Source: Vibrio cholerae
GTDB lineage: Bacteria; Actinomycetota; Actinomycetes; Actinomycetales; Micrococcaceae
Direction: 5' to 3'
Assembly: GCA_009728235.1 (NCBI GenBank)
Contig: WNZI01000015.1
Coordinates: 1-64,000 of the forward strand
Length of the DNA: 64,000 bases
Below the pieces are notes generated by a model that was not told where the DNA came from, searched no databases, and was given only the letters and a program-made list of their open reading frames with translations. A program made the translations under genes and the position numbers. This document shows positions 45,282-55,118 of the stretch, in pieces. How positions within the stretch are numbered: the stretch's first letter is position 1; every line of letters starts with the position of its first letter.

Positions 45282-46072
45282 GACAGTCCTTCCGCGGTGT
45301 TGCGGCCACCGACGAGCTCGACGAAGCGGTCCTCGAGCGTGGCGTCTCCCCGAACCTCATCGACCGTCCCGGCGGCGAGGACGGTTCCCGCGGCGATGAC
45401 CGCGACGTGGTCGCACATACGCTGCACGAGGTCCATCACGTGGCTCGAGACGATGACCGAACCACCGGACCGGACATAGCCGGCCAGGATGTCACGGATG
45501 TTGGCAGCCGATACCGGGTCCACGGATTCGAACGGTTCGTCGAGGACGAGCAGCTTCGGTGCATGGATCAGCGCGGAGGCAAGGGCGATCTTCTTCGTCA
45601 TACCCGCCGAGTAGTCCACGACGAGCGTGCCGGCGTCGTTCGTGAGGTCCAGTGCCCGCAGGAGGTCGGTTGTCCGCTCCGCGACGGTGTCCCGGTCCAT
45701 GCCCCGCAGGAGGCCGGCGTAGGTGACCAACTGCTCACCGGTGAGCCTGTCGAACAGGCGCACGCCGTCGGGAAGGATGCCCATGAGTTTCTTCGCCTCG
45801 AGGGGCTGGGCCCAGACGTCGACCCCGTGGACGAGTGCCTGACCGAAGTCCGGACGCAGCAGACCCGTCGCCATGGACAGGGTTGTCGTCTTCCCCGCAC
45901 CGTTGGGGCCCACGAGTCCGTAGAACGAACCGGGTGGTACCTCCAGATCGACGCCGTTGACCGCGATCTTCTCGCCGAACCGCTTCGCGAGCCCCCGGAC
46001 ACTGAGGGCCGCCGTTCCGGCTCTGGCCTGGGGATTGTTCTCATCGGACGGTGGTGGCACGAGGGAACTCAT
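45263..46072 (-). CDS. ABC transporter ATP-binding protein
   Basis: A 269-aa nucleotide-binding domain. Walker A is GPNGAGKTTTL, the signature is DYSAGMTKK (a divergent form of LSGGQ), Walker B is LLVLDEPFESVD and the switch His is in IVSSHVMDLVQ. The N-terminal 25 residues are polar. ATG at 46072 has TAGCGT 6 nt upstream. It works with the permease encoded immediately downstream, probably as an exporter. The signature departure YSAGM is seen in some ABC-2 exporters. Confidence 0.95.
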   Translation of the reverse strand: MSSLVPPPSDENNPQARAGTAALSVRGLAKRFGEKIAVNGVDLEVPPGSFYGLVGPNGAGKTTTLSMATGLLRPDFGQALVHGVDVWAQPLEAKKLMGILPDGVRLFDRLTGEQLVTYAGLLRGMDRDTVAERTTDLLRALDLTNDAGTLVVDYSAGMTKKIALASALIHAPKLLVLDEPFESVDPVSAANIRDILAGYVRSGGSVIVSSHVMDLVQRMCDHVAVIAAGTVLAAGTVDEVRGDATLEDRFVELVGGRNTAEGLSWLRTS

Positions 46073-46078
46073 GCTGCC

Positions 46079-46084
46079 ACGCTA
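46079..46084 (-). promoter_or_regulatory. -10 element, leaderless start of ABC ATPase
   Basis: TAGCGT on the minus strand, 6 nt before the ATG. Confidence 0.55.
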
Positions 46085-46140
46085 GCAACGGGGCGTCGCC
46101 GCCTTCGTCATCCCAAAGGAGGAGAAGGCCACGTGAGCGG

Positions 46141-47253
46141 TCAGAAGGACCCCGCGCGCTCGTACTGGGGAGCGGGGACGAGCTCGTGGCCGAGGTCGTC
46201 CGCCGCGCGCATCCACCAGTGCGGGTCCCGCAGGGCGGCGCGCGCCACGAGGACGACGTCGGCGCGGCCCTGGCGGATCACGTCGTCGGCCTGCCGGCCG
46301 TCGCTGATCAGGCCGACGGCCCCGGTCGGAACCCCCGAGGAGCGCACTTCCTCGGCGAGGGACACCTGGTAGCCGGGTCCCACCGGTATGGAAGCCGCCG
46401 GGACCGCTCCGCCGGAGGAGACGTCCACGAGATCGACGCCCTCCTCCGCTGCACGCCTGGCGAGCCGAGCCGATGCGGCGCCGTCGAGCCCGCCGTCCGT
46501 CCAGTCCGACGCCGAGACGCGCAGCAGGAGTGGCATGTCCGCCGGGATGACCCGCCGCACTGCGCGGATCACGTCGAGGGTCAGCCGGAATCGCGCTTCC
46601 TCGGATCCTCCCCAGTCGTCGGTCCTGGTGTTGACCAGCGGTGACAGGAACTGGTGCAGGAGGTACCCGTGCGCGGCGTGGATCTCCATCGTGTCGAACC
46701 CGGCGTCGACGGCGAGAGCAGCCGCTGCTCCGAAGTCGTGGATCACCTTGGCGATATCGTCCTCCGTCATGGCGCGGGGAGCAGCGTATCGCCCGAACGC
46801 CTCGTCGGTCGGCCCCACCGTCTGCCAGCCCCCCTCGGACTCCGGTACGGAATCGTGCAGGCCGCTGAAGGGCCAGTAGGTGGACGCCTTACGCCCTGCG
46901 TGTGCCAGCTGCACGGCCGTCCTGGTGCCGACGGCACTGTGCTCGTGCACGAAGTCGTTGATCCGGCGCCAGGCTTCGGCCTGTTCCCTGGTGTAGATGC
47001 CCGCGTCACGCGGGCTGATCATGCCTTCGGCGCTGACGGCGGCTGCCTCCGTGATGATCAGCGCTGCTCCGCCTGTCGCGAACTGGCCGAGGTGCACGAG
47101 GTGCCAGTCGGTCGGCACGCCGGCAGCGACGGCGGGATCGCAGGAGTACTGGCACATCGCCGCGACCCAGCCGCGGTGTGACACATCGAGCGAGCGCAGC
47201 GTGATGGGATCGAAGAGACCGGGGGTACCGGTCCCCGCAGGTGCAGAAGTCAT
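46141..47253 (-). CDS. NADH:flavin oxidoreductase, Old Yellow Enzyme class III (YqjM-like)
   Basis: A 370-aa FMN-binding ene-reductase. [15 protein letters not shown] contains the Cys that tunes FMN in the thermophilic-like class, [10 protein letters not shown] is the FMN-contacting block, and [38 protein letters not shown] is the signature segment with the active-site His pair. The phosphate-binding end is [32 protein letters not shown]. It reduces activated C=C bonds; physiological substrate unknown. GAGGAA precedes the ATG. Lies 47 nt after the YbbN-like gene. Confidence 0.95.
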   Translation of the reverse strand: MTSAPAGTGTPGLFDPITLRSLDVSHRGWVAAMCQYSCDPAVAAGVPTDWHLVHLGQFATGGAALIITEAAAVSAEGMISPRDAGIYTREQAEAWRRINDFVHEHSAVGTRTAVQLAHAGRKASTYWPFSGLHDSVPESEGGWQTVGPTDEAFGRYAAPRAMTEDDIAKVIHDFGAAAALAVDAGFDTMEIHAAHGYLLHQFLSPLVNTRTDDWGGSEEARFRLTLDVIRAVRRVIPADMPLLLRVSASDWTDGGLDGAASARLARRAAEEGVDLVDVSSGGAVPAASIPVGPGYQVSLAEEVRSSGVPTGAVGLISDGRQADDVIRQGRADVVLVARAALRDPHWWMRAADDLGHELVPAPQYERAGSF

Positions 47254-47300
47254 GCGTTCCTCGGGATCGTGGTCGGTGAGGGCTTGGGGAACAGCGGGGG

Positions 47301-48257
47301 TCAGAACAGGGCTCGGGCCAGGGCACTGCGGGCTGTGCTCACGCGTGGATCGGTGACGCCGACGACGTCGAACAGTTCGAGCAGGCGCTTGCGCGCGGTT
47401 TCCTTGTCCTCCCCGGCGGACCTCCCGATGAATCCGATGATGCGCTTGAACGCATCCTCGACGTGCCCGCCCATCAGGTCGAGATCGGCGACGGCCAGTT
47501 GCGCGTCGACGCCGTCGGGCTCATCGGCACCACGCTGACGGACCTCGGCGGCGTCGGCGTCCTGCACGCGCTGCATCAGTCCGACCTGCGCGAGCCCGGC
47601 CTTCGCGTCGGCGTCGGCGGGTTGCTCGGCGAGCGCCCGTCGGTAGGCAGCCGCGGCAGCAGGATAGTCCCCGCGCTCGATCGCATCGAAGGCCTCCTGG
47701 TGGAGCGGGGGCAGCGGGGGCTCCTCCGGCTCGCCCTGCACCGGCTGCGAGCCGTCGTTGAGCGTGCCGGTGACACCGTTCGACTCGGCGACCTTCATCA
47801 GCTCGTCGAGGTACGCGCGGATCTGGGGTTCCGGGAGAACCCCCTCGAACAGTGGCACCGGCTGGCCCTTGACCACGGCGACGACCGTCGGAGCCCCCAC
47901 GGCCTGGAACGCCTGCGCGATCTGCGGTTGGGCCTGCAGATCGACGTTGGCCAGGAGCATGCGCCCGTCGGACTCGACGACGACGGCTTCCAGCACCGAG
48001 GTCACCTGATTCGACTGGTCGCTCCACGGCGCGCGGAGGTTCACGACGACGGGTACCTGGGATGACAGCTGTACCAGCTGGGGGAACGTCTGTTCGGTCA
48101 CCTCGACGATGTACGGGCTCGATGGCGCGGACGGCTGCCGGGCGGCCGGTGGCCGCGAGGCGGCATCGGCCCGGGCCTTGAGGGCGGACAGGTCCACCGC
48201 TCCTCGCAGATTCATGCTCGACGGCGGCATTCCGCCCCGCTGTGCTGGTATGGACAA
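47301..48257 (-). CDS. YbbN-like tetratricopeptide co-chaperone with inactive thioredoxin domain
   Basis: A 318-aa protein. After a 45-residue disordered N-terminus comes a thioredoxin fold (about 50-150): YIVEVTEQTFPQLVQLSSQVPVVVNLRAPWSDQS. The usual CxxC is replaced by SDQS, so no redox activity. A helical tetratricopeptide-like domain follows (HQEAFDAIERGDYPAAAAAYRRALAEQPADADAKAGLAQVGL). Relatives bind DnaK or GroEL clients. TTG start at 48257, with AAAGGCAGAG upstream. Second gene of a same-strand run with the OYE gene. Confidence 0.93.
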   Translation of the reverse strand: MSIPAQRGGMPPSSMNLRGAVDLSALKARADAASRPPAARQPSAPSSPYIVEVTEQTFPQLVQLSSQVPVVVNLRAPWSDQSNQVTSVLEAVVVESDGRMLLANVDLQAQPQIAQAFQAVGAPTVVAVVKGQPVPLFEGVLPEPQIRAYLDELMKVAESNGVTGTLNDGSQPVQGEPEEPPLPPLHQEAFDAIERGDYPAAAAAYRRALAEQPADADAKAGLAQVGLMQRVQDADAAEVRQRGADEPDGVDAQLAVADLDLMGGHVEDAFKRIIGFIGRSAGEDKETARKRLLELFDVVGVTDPRVSTARSALARALF

Positions 48258-48313
48258 TGCTCTGCCTTTCTGTGGCTGCTGCTGGTCGAACCGGAGTGCT
48301 GGGTGCCTGCCGC

Positions 48314-50183
48314 TCAGCGAAGGGTGGCGGACAACAACTGCTGTGCGGCGCCGATGACGCGGATCCTGTCACTGCTTCCCGCCGGAGGCACGTACATCAT
48401 CACTGCCTCACCGTAGTTGACGTCGATGCCGTCCTCGCTGGTGTCCTCACCCGTCAGCGACTCGTAGACCGTTCCCTCGAGGTCGATGGTGTCGCGGGCG
48501 GCCTTGGGGACGCTCGAGTAGGTGTGCGTCAGGTACCCGAACACCATCGCACCGCCGTCGCCCGTCAGCAGGGCCTGCGTCTGGTCGTCCTGCGCCTTGT
48601 GGGTGAAGGTGATGGTGGCCGCCCGGTTGCCCGGATCGGCGACGACGCCCGACTGGAAGTCGGTGATCGCCTCTGCGAAGGAGTTCTCCTCGAACGTCTC
48701 CGCATTCGAGCCGCCCGGCTTCGTGAGGAAGTCGGCGATGGAGGCGACGGCGTCCTGCGGCGCGGTGGCCAGGGATGCCGGCTCGTCGAGCGGAACGGGC
48801 CCTGACGCACCGGGAGCGGCCGGCGACGGGAAGGTGCTCCCCGGCAGCATCTGGACGGCGGACGTCAGCCGGTAGTTCTCGCGCGGTGACTCCTGCACGA
48901 GCAGGAGTGCCTGCGGCACGGGGTTCTCCTCGCCCTGGGTCAGGGCCACGATCGTCCGCGGCCACTCGGTGTCGGTCGGCACCATGTCCAGGAGCACCGG
49001 TTCTGCTGCGACGGGAGCGGGGGCCGGGGCCTGCTTGTCCTTGGCCCGGACGGTATACGCCGCGGCTCTCAGGTCCAGCGCCGCACCGTCGACCCGCGAT
49101 CCCAGCCGCTTGGCGTCCGACGTCGCATCGGCGTCCGCAACCGTGGAGGCGACGGCACCGAGGATGCGTCGGAGCTGGCTGTCGAGCACCACGGGCGGAC
49201 CGCTGGCCCCGCTGCCCGCGGACGGAGCCCCCGGTGGCGGCGGCTGTCGGCGACGCGGCGGCTGTCGGCGACGCGGCTGCCGAAGCTGTCGACTCGGCGG
49301 TCGACGCCGCGGTAGGTGTCGCGGTCGGCGATGCGCTGGGCGACGGAGACGTCGTCGCCATTCCCGGTGCGACTCCGAGCAGCGATCCGGCGCCGACCAG
49401 CCCGGCGACGACCAGGATGGACCCGGGGGCAGCGATCGAGGCGGCACCACCGGAGGAGCCTGCGGCGCCGTGCCGACGGGCGTATGCGCGTGTGCCTTCG
49501 ACTGCCTCACCGCGACGACCGCCGCGATTGCGCGGCGCGACGAAGAGCAGTGCGATCCCGAGGACGACGACGAGCGCCCCTCCGATGATCAGCGGCAGGG
49601 CGAACGGCGTCGACTGGTCGTTGGGCCGGGTGACGGAGACCTGCGCGGGCGCGGGGGCTTCGCCGTCGGCCGCGAGGAGGATCGACCAGTCACCTTCGAC
49701 GGGCTCGCTCCACCGGTAGGTCAGGGAGCCGTCGCCCGGCTCCTCGCTGATCCAGAGATCGCTCCCGCTGGGATCGGGAACGGTCTCGTCACCCTCCGCG
49801 TACTCCGAGGAGAGCGATTCCTCACTGACTCCGGTCACGCTCAGGTGAGCTGCGTCCCCCACCCAGGCCTCCACGTCCGAGGCTCGACCCACGGCGAGCG
49901 TGAAGGGTCCGTCCGCTTCGACCGTCACCTCGACGGATCCCGCACCGTCTCCGCGGGCGTCCGGCTCGATGACGGTGACCGGCGCGGATCGGACATCCTG
50001 CGCGAGGCTCGCGGTCACCGTCTCGGCAGGCGCCCAGATGGTCCGCTGCCCGATGCCGAGGAGCATCAGCAGGAGGCCCACGACGATGATCGGTACTGCT
50101 GTCTTTCCGCGCACTGGATGCCTATCGTTGTCCGTTACGGCGGACCGCGTGGCCCCTTCCGCTCTGATGGCCCGGCGCAGCAT
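48314..50183 (-). pseudogene. Large membrane protein of unknown function, one frameshift
   Basis: About 622 aa if repaired. Segment 1: helix VPIIVVGLLLMLLGIG, an extracytoplasmic beta-rich part (about 50-195) and helix FALPLIIGGALVVVLGIALLFVAP. Then a basic loop and a third helix, SILVVAGLVGAGSLLGVAPGM, followed by a Ser/Pro/Thr/Ala linker. In the G5 run at 49228-49232 the frame moves by one extra base. Segment 2 (PPVVLDSQLRRILGAVASTVADADA onward) is a 300-aa soluble C-terminal domain with no motif I recognise. Both halves look well preserved. The start is uncertain; 50183 is the first ATG. Divergent from the AI-2E transporter. Confidence 0.75.
49241..49276 (-). repeat. Perfect 18-bp tandem duplication in linker
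   Basis: Two identical copies of an 18-bp unit, next to the frameshift of the large membrane protein, encoding Ala/Ser/Pro/Thr repeats. Confidence 0.85.
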
Positions 50184-50423
50184 GCCGCGACCGGGACCGA
50201 CTCAGGAATAGTCACTCAATGGTAACGAAGTTCCACGTTGACGGCGGGCACTGAGCGGCAACCGGCCCGGAACACCGAGGTGGCGGTGGGCATGCCGGCC
50301 GTTCGCGGACCGGACACGAAGCACACCCGTCAACAGCACGGTCCCGTATTCCCGGACTGTTAGGGTTTCGCTAGTCGGATCCCCGCGGTAGAGGCACCGC
50401 ACACCTGAAAGCAGAGCCCTTCG

Positions 50424-51746
50424 TTGACAGACCACCAGGATGTCCCGCTCGACCAGCCGCTTCCGCGGCCCGAGCCGGCAGGGAGCAACGAGGACGGGCA
50501 GTCCGCGGGTGAACCTCGCACCGTGATCGTGACCGGGCAGCGGTCCTCCCTGAGGTCCCTCTTCTCCCTCGCGCGCAAGGCCCTTCCCGCTGCGCAGCCC
50601 AGGCCGCGCTTCGAGTTCCCCCCTGAACGCGAGCCGGACCGGGTGGCGGTCGACCCCGATGTCTCGCTCTCCGACGAGCGGCTGAAGTTCGGCGGCGACT
50701 ACCCGCAGAGTATGCGCTCGCATCCCATCCATTTCGGCTTCATGTTGAGCGTGGGCGTCGGCCTCGCGCTCCTGGCCTTCTTCATCATCACCAACGTCGG
50801 CCAGCTCCTCGTCTGGATCGGCGCGGCGCTCTTCATCGCGCTCGGCCTGGATCCGATCGTCCGCTGGCTGGAGGCGAAGCGCATGCCGAGACCGGCGGGG
50901 ATCGCGCTGTCGCTGCTGGTGCTCGTGGGGATCGTCGTCGGCTTCTTCGCACTGCTCATCCCGACCATCGTCAACCAGAGTTCCCAGATCATCGATCGTG
51001 CACCGGGCTATGCGGACGACTTCCTGAACTCCGAGTTCTTCACCACGCTGGACGACGAGTTCCAGGTCCGCGAACGCGTCACCTCCGAGATCGACGGGTT
51101 CTTCGCCAACAGTGAGGCCGTGGGCGGCATCTTCGGCGGGGTGCTGGGCGTCGGCACCGTGATCGTCAACGGTCTCTTCGGAGCCCTCGTCATCCTGGTC
51201 CTGGCGCTGTACTTCCTCGCCTCCCTGCCGTCGATGAAGAAGTGGGCCTACCGGCTGGCGCCACGCTCACGCCGGGCCCGCGTCGAGGTCCTGTCCGAGG
51301 AGATCACCCGGAGCGTCGGGATGTACGTCATAGGCCAGGCCTGCGTCGCCCTGCTCAACGGTTCGTTCGCCTTCATCGTGTTGTCGATCGCGAACGTGCC
51401 CTTCTCGGTGCTCCTGGCGTTCGTCGTCGCGCTCCTGGCGTTCATCCCGCTGGTGGGCGGCACGATCGCGGCGGTCGTGGTGACCCTGATCGCGCTCACC
51501 GTCGGCTGGCACACCGCCCTCCTGTTCGCGATCCCGTACGTCGCCTACCTGCAGTTCGAGGCGTATTTCATCTCGCCCCGCATCATGCAGCGCGCGGTCG
51601 CCGTCCCGGGAGCGGTGGCCGTGATCGCGGTCATCGCCGGCGGCAGTCTCCTCGGTGTCCTCGGTGCCCTCATCGCCATCCCGGCGGCTGCAGCGGTGAT
51701 GCTGCTGCTCAAGGAAGTCTTCATCGCGCGCCAGGACAGTCAGTAG
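50424..51746 (+). CDS. AI-2E family transporter
   Basis: A 440-aa membrane protein of the AI-2 exporter/UPF0118 family, with about eight hydrophobic segments after a roughly 105-residue polar N-terminus. Core blocks: GAALFIALGLDPIVRWLEAKRMPRPAGIALSLL, FFALLIPTIVNQSSQII and EAYFISPRIMQRAVAVPGAVAVIAVIAGG. Some members export AI-2, others are cation/proton antiporters, so the substrate is open. TTG at 50424; no strong ribosome-binding site is seen, and AAAGCAGAG upstream is the best. Ends in a convergent hairpin. Confidence 0.93.
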   Translation: MTDHQDVPLDQPLPRPEPAGSNEDGQSAGEPRTVIVTGQRSSLRSLFSLARKALPAAQPRPRFEFPPEREPDRVAVDPDVSLSDERLKFGGDYPQSMRSHPIHFGFMLSVGVGLALLAFFIITNVGQLLVWIGAALFIALGLDPIVRWLEAKRMPRPAGIALSLLVLVGIVVGFFALLIPTIVNQSSQIIDRAPGYADDFLNSEFFTTLDDEFQVRERVTSEIDGFFANSEAVGGIFGGVLGVGTVIVNGLFGALVILVLALYFLASLPSMKKWAYRLAPRSRRARVEVLSEEITRSVGMYVIGQACVALLNGSFAFIVLSIANVPFSVLLAFVVALLAFIPLVGGTIAAVVVTLIALTVGWHTALLFAIPYVAYLQFEAYFISPRIMQRAVAVPGAVAVIAVIAGGSLLGVLGALIAIPAAAAVMLLLKEVFIARQDSQ

Positions 51747-51769
51747 GCACCTGTCCCCCGCCCGGTTCG

Positions 51770-51786
51770 GCCACGGGCCCCGTGGC
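51770..51786. terminator. Hairpin between convergent genes
   Basis: GCCACG and CGTGGC pair around a 5-nt loop between the AI-2E and hydrolase genes; no T-tract. Confidence 0.45.
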
Positions 51787-51800
51787 ACCCGGAAGCTGGG

Positions 51801-52610
51801 TCAGCCGGCCGCTGCGGGGGACGGCGCGACGGCGGCCGGTCCGGTCCAGAGCGACGGTAGCGGCAGCGGAACGTCGGGGCGCACGACGCCCACGGTCTCG
51901 TTCAGCGCCCGGGCCGCGTACTTCTCCCCCACCCACAGGTGCTTCGCCCCGTCGATGCCGGTCACGTCGGCCTGCGGTACGCGGGAGAACCGCTCTGCTG
52001 CTGCCTTCGGCCTGAGGTAGTCGTCGTGCTCGGGCACCAGCACCTTCAGCGGCAGCCCGCTGGCTCCCCAGGCGTCGAGATCGTCGTCGCCCGCCCGATG
52101 GAGGGGCGGTGACAGCAGGATCGCGCCCTCGATCAGCTCGGCGACGGGGTCGCTGGCACCGTACTTGAGGCACAGCTCCGTGCCGAAGGACCATCCGACG
52201 AGCCAGATGTTGAGCAGGCCCTGTCCCACGGCCCAGTCCACCGCCGCCTGCAGGTCCAGCCGTTCGCCGTCGCCGCCGTCGAACTCGCCCTCGCTGCAGC
52301 CGCGGGGCGAGCAGGTGCCGCGGGTATTGAAGCGGAGGACGGCGATGTCCGCCAGGGCGGGAAGGCGGAAGGAAGCCTTCCTGTAGACGTGGGAGTCCAT
52401 GAACCCGCCGTGCGTGGGCAGCGGGTGGAGCGTCACGAGGGTGGCCTGCGGCGTACGGCCGGCCGGTGCCGCGAACTCGCCGACGAGGGTCAGTCCGTCG
52501 GCGGTGGTCAGCTCGATGTTGCGGCGATCGGCGGGAAGGATCGTCGAGGCCCGGATCTCGACCGGATCGGCGCTGGTCGTGTACGTGTAATCGGGGGTAT
52601 CACTGGCCAT
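51801..52610 (-). CDS. Alpha/beta hydrolase, COG2945-like
   Basis: A 269-aa alpha/beta hydrolase. The oxyanion loop is LHPLPTHGGFMDS, FNTRGTCSPRGCSEGEFDGG is the conserved block of COG2945-like esterases, the nucleophile Ser is in LVGWSFGTEL, the acid in LVPEHDDYL and the catalytic His in GAKHLWVG. The physiological substrate is unknown. ATG at 52610 has TAGACT 6 nt upstream. Confidence 0.9.
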   Translation of the reverse strand: MASDTPDYTYTTSADPVEIRASTILPADRRNIELTTADGLTLVGEFAAPAGRTPQATLVTLHPLPTHGGFMDSHVYRKASFRLPALADIAVLRFNTRGTCSPRGCSEGEFDGGDGERLDLQAAVDWAVGQGLLNIWLVGWSFGTELCLKYGASDPVAELIEGAILLSPPLHRAGDDDLDAWGASGLPLKVLVPEHDDYLRPKAAAERFSRVPQADVTGIDGAKHLWVGEKYAARALNETVGVVRPDVPLPLPSLWTGPAAVAPSPAAAG

Positions 52611-52616
52611 TGCACC

Positions 52617-52622
52617 AGTCTA
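52617..52622 (-). promoter_or_regulatory. -10 element, leaderless start of hydrolase
   Basis: TAGACT on the minus strand, 6 nt before the ATG. Confidence 0.55.
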
Positions 52623-52677
52623 GGTGCGGGAGACGATCCTGCCGGCGGGAGGGAGCCGCGTCCGCCGCGCTGCTCTG

Positions 52678-53004
52678 TCAGTAGCGGAAGCCCCGTGTCT
52701 GCCAGCACCTCACATGCCAGTGCCTGCGATCAGCGAGAGCGGCCACGGGACCGAACAGGGAATCCTCGCGCCAGACGACCAGGTGAGCGATCCCGGGCAG
52801 GATCGACGAGTTGCAGCCCGGGCACGTGTAGGTCTTCGCCGCATTCCGCTCGGTGATCCGGCGCACCGACCACTCACCATCCGGTGCGGATTCCCGCAGC
52901 GGCAGTCCTGCGCGGGCGCGCTCGAGGTCCACCTCGGGGGGCGGAGTCCATTTGGCGCGTGAGGAACCGCGCGGGCGGTTCGGGCGATTGGAGCGGGGCA
53001 CCAT
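52678..53004 (-). CDS. Small Cys-containing protein, actinobacterial family
   Basis: A 108-aa basic protein. Arg-rich N-terminus ([15 protein letters not shown]), then [34 protein letters not shown] and HWHVRCW at the end. CPGC and the final HxxxC may bind one zinc. Databases often call this family ATP/GTP-binding protein, but I see no P-loop, so that name is not supported. ATG at 53004 is chosen; TTG at 53022 in the same frame is possible. Divergent from nucS, and 74 nt apart. Confidence 0.85.
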   Translation of the reverse strand: MVPRSNRPNRPRGSSRAKWTPPPEVDLERARAGLPLRESAPDGEWSVRRITERNAAKTYTCPGCNSSILPGIAHLVVWREDSLFGPVAALADRRHWHVRCWQTRGFRY

Positions 53005-53065
53005 CCCAGTCTGCCCGAACAAGACCCGTCCCCGGCAGCCGGCACCCGTCCCACGCCTCGCCGGG

Positions 53066-53071
53066 TAGAGT
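53066..53071 (+). promoter_or_regulatory. -10 element, leaderless start of nucS
   Basis: TAGAGT, 7 nt before the GTG at 53079. Confidence 0.5.
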
Positions 53072-53078
53072 TCTGGTC

Positions 53079-53774
53079 GTGCGTCTCGTCATAGCCCGCT
53101 GCTCCGTCGACTACATCGGCCGTCTCCGCGCGCATCTCCCCCTGGCCACCCGTCTCCTCCTGGTCAAGGCGGACGGCTCGGTGCTCGTGCACTCCGACGG
53201 CGGCTCCTACAAACCGCTGAACTGGATGAGCCCGCCCGCCAGCCTACGCGTCACCGAACCCGACGACGCAGACCGAGCCGAGGGCATCACCGAGGTCTGG
53301 ACCGTGCAGCACGCGAAGACCGACGACCGCCTCGTCATCAGCATCCGGGAGCAACTGCACGACTCGTCGCACGATCTCGGTGTCGATCCGGGCCTGGTGA
53401 AGGACGGCGTCGAGGCGGACCTCCAGAGACTCCTGGCCGAGCAGATCGAACTCCTCGGAGCGGGCTTCTCCCTCATCCGCCGCGAGTACATGACGGCGAT
53501 CGGTCCGGTGGACATCCTCGCCCGGGACGCCCAGGGGCGCACGGTGGCCATCGAGCTGAAGCGGCGGGGTGACATCGACGGCGTCGAGCAGCTCACCAGG
53601 TACCTCGAACTGCTCAATCGTGATCCGCTGATGTCGCCCGTTCGTGGCGTCTTCGCGGCGCAGCAGATCAAGCCGCAGGCACGGGTGCTCGCGACCGATC
53701 GGGGCATCGACTGCCTCACGCTGGACTACGACGCGATGCGAGGGGTCGACGACAGCGAATCCCGCCTGTTCTAG
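53079..53774 (+). CDS. nucS: Mismatch-specific endonuclease NucS (EndoMS)
   Basis: A 231-aa endonuclease that cuts mismatched DNA in actinobacteria, which lack MutS/MutL. N-terminal dimerisation domain begins [16 protein letters not shown]. The RecB-like catalytic core has the motif [23 protein letters not shown], with the Asp and ExK metal ligands, and then [15 protein letters not shown]. The C-terminus ends SRLF, in keeping with the beta-clamp-binding tail known for NucS. Starts with GTG at 53079. Lies 38 nt before nagA on the same strand. Normal length. Confidence 0.96.
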   Translation: MRLVIARCSVDYIGRLRAHLPLATRLLLVKADGSVLVHSDGGSYKPLNWMSPPASLRVTEPDDADRAEGITEVWTVQHAKTDDRLVISIREQLHDSSHDLGVDPGLVKDGVEADLQRLLAEQIELLGAGFSLIRREYMTAIGPVDILARDAQGRTVAIELKRRGDIDGVEQLTRYLELLNRDPLMSPVRGVFAAQQIKPQARVLATDRGIDCLTLDYDAMRGVDDSESRLF

Positions 53775-53800
53775 CCCCGGGCATCAGCGACCCGACCGCC

Positions 53801-53806
53801 TAGAAT
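53801..53806 (+). promoter_or_regulatory. -10 element, leaderless start of nagA
   Basis: TAGAAT, 6 nt before the nagA ATG. Confidence 0.55.
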
Positions 53807-53812
53807 CGGACC

Positions 53813-55021
53813 ATGGCCCTCTCGAGCAGCATGCCCCGAGCATTGTCCGGACGAATGGTGACCGAAGCCGGGATCGTCGAGGACGGACTCCTGGCCTGGG
53901 ACGGCTCCCGCATCACGGAGGCAGGCGTCTCCGCGGGACGTACCCGCCCGTGGCAGTTGCCCGAGGGGTACCTGATCCTGCCAGGACTCATCGACCTGCA
54001 CTGCCACGGAGGAGGGGGCGGCGACTTCACCTCGAGTTCCAGCACCGACATCGCCTCGGCGGCGCGCCATCTGCACGCGAGCGGCTCGACGACGGTACTC
54101 GCCAGCACCTGTGCCGCCCCCCTCGATGAGCTCGAGGCGGCCTTCGACAGGCTTGCAGCTGCTGCGGAGGCCGGCCTGGTCGCGGGGATCCACGCCGAAG
54201 GACCGTTCCTCTCGAAGGATCGCAACGGTGCCCACGATCCGGCGTTCCTGCTGCTTCCCTCGCAGGCGGACGCCGCCCGGCTCATCGCGGCCGGGCGAGG
54301 GCACCTCGCATCGATGACCTATGCGCCCGAGCTGCCGGGCAGCGATCTGCTGGTCTACGAACTCGTGACGCACGGCGTCATCCCCTCCATCGGCCATACC
54401 GATAGCTCGACCGAGGAGACGGCAGCGGCGTTGGACCTCATCAACGAAGAGCTCGCGTCCACCGGCTTCGCAGGGTTCAGCGGCCGCCCGACCGCCACGC
54501 ATCTCTTCAACGCCATGCCGGGCATCCATCACCGCTCCCCTGGACCGGTACCCCTGCTGCTCCAGCGCGCACGTGCCGGGGAGATCGCCGTCGAACTCAT
54601 CGCCGACAACGTCCATCTGCATCCGGAGACGGTGCGCATGGCGTTCACGATCGCCGGCTCGGAGAACATCTGCCTCGTGAGCGATTCGACCGCCGCGGCC
54701 GGGTGCACCTCGGGCGTCCATCGCCTGGGCCGCAGCGAGATCACTGTCATCGATGGTTCCGCCGTCCTCACGGCCACGGGTGCCCTGGCCGGGGGGTCGG
54801 GGAGCCTGCTCGACGTCGTGCGGTGTGCTGTCGGGGCCGGGGTCGACGTCGTCGACGCCGTCCGTTCCGCGACGACCGTCCCGGCGAGTGTGCTGGGTCT
54901 GGCGGATGAGGTGGGCGCCCTGCGGAGCGGCCTTCGGGCGGACGCCGTGGTGGTGTCGCCCGATCTCGAACTGAAGGGCGTGCTCCGCGGCGGGGAGTGG
55001 GTCCGCCCGCTCGAGAGCTGA
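53813..55021 (+). CDS. nagA: N-acetylglucosamine-6-phosphate deacetylase
   Basis: A 402-aa amidohydrolase that turns GlcNAc-6-P into GlcN-6-P and acetate in aminosugar recycling. Metal ligands: LPGLIDLHCHGGGGGDF, HAEGPFLSKD, IGHTDSS, ATHLFNAMPGIHHR. The catalytic Asp is in LVSDSTAAAG and substrate contacts are in DNVHLHPETVRMAF. NagB is not in the window. ATG at 53813 with TAGAAT 6 nt upstream. The 97-bp space to DUF2550 (convergent) holds no clear terminator. Confidence 0.96.
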   Translation: MALSSSMPRALSGRMVTEAGIVEDGLLAWDGSRITEAGVSAGRTRPWQLPEGYLILPGLIDLHCHGGGGGDFTSSSSTDIASAARHLHASGSTTVLASTCAAPLDELEAAFDRLAAAAEAGLVAGIHAEGPFLSKDRNGAHDPAFLLLPSQADAARLIAAGRGHLASMTYAPELPGSDLLVYELVTHGVIPSIGHTDSSTEETAAALDLINEELASTGFAGFSGRPTATHLFNAMPGIHHRSPGPVPLLLQRARAGEIAVELIADNVHLHPETVRMAFTIAGSENICLVSDSTAAAGCTSGVHRLGRSEITVIDGSAVLTATGALAGGSGSLLDVVRCAVGAGVDVVDAVRSATTVPASVLGLADEVGALRSGLRADAVVVSPDLELKGVLRGGEWVRPLES

Positions 55022-55118
55022 CGCCGCGGCCGGATCCCGAAGGGAGGACTGGCCTACCAGGCGTGGTCAGGGCGCCATCGCTCCGTGCCCGGACGGGGAC
55101 GACCACGGGTCGTGCAGC

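Noticed and set aside
43716-46072. Antibiotic resistance exporter
   Set aside because: ABC pair has no resistance-type signature; substrate cannot be assigned.
52678-53004. ATP/GTP-binding protein name for the small Cys protein
   Set aside because: No P-loop or nucleotide-binding motif is visible.
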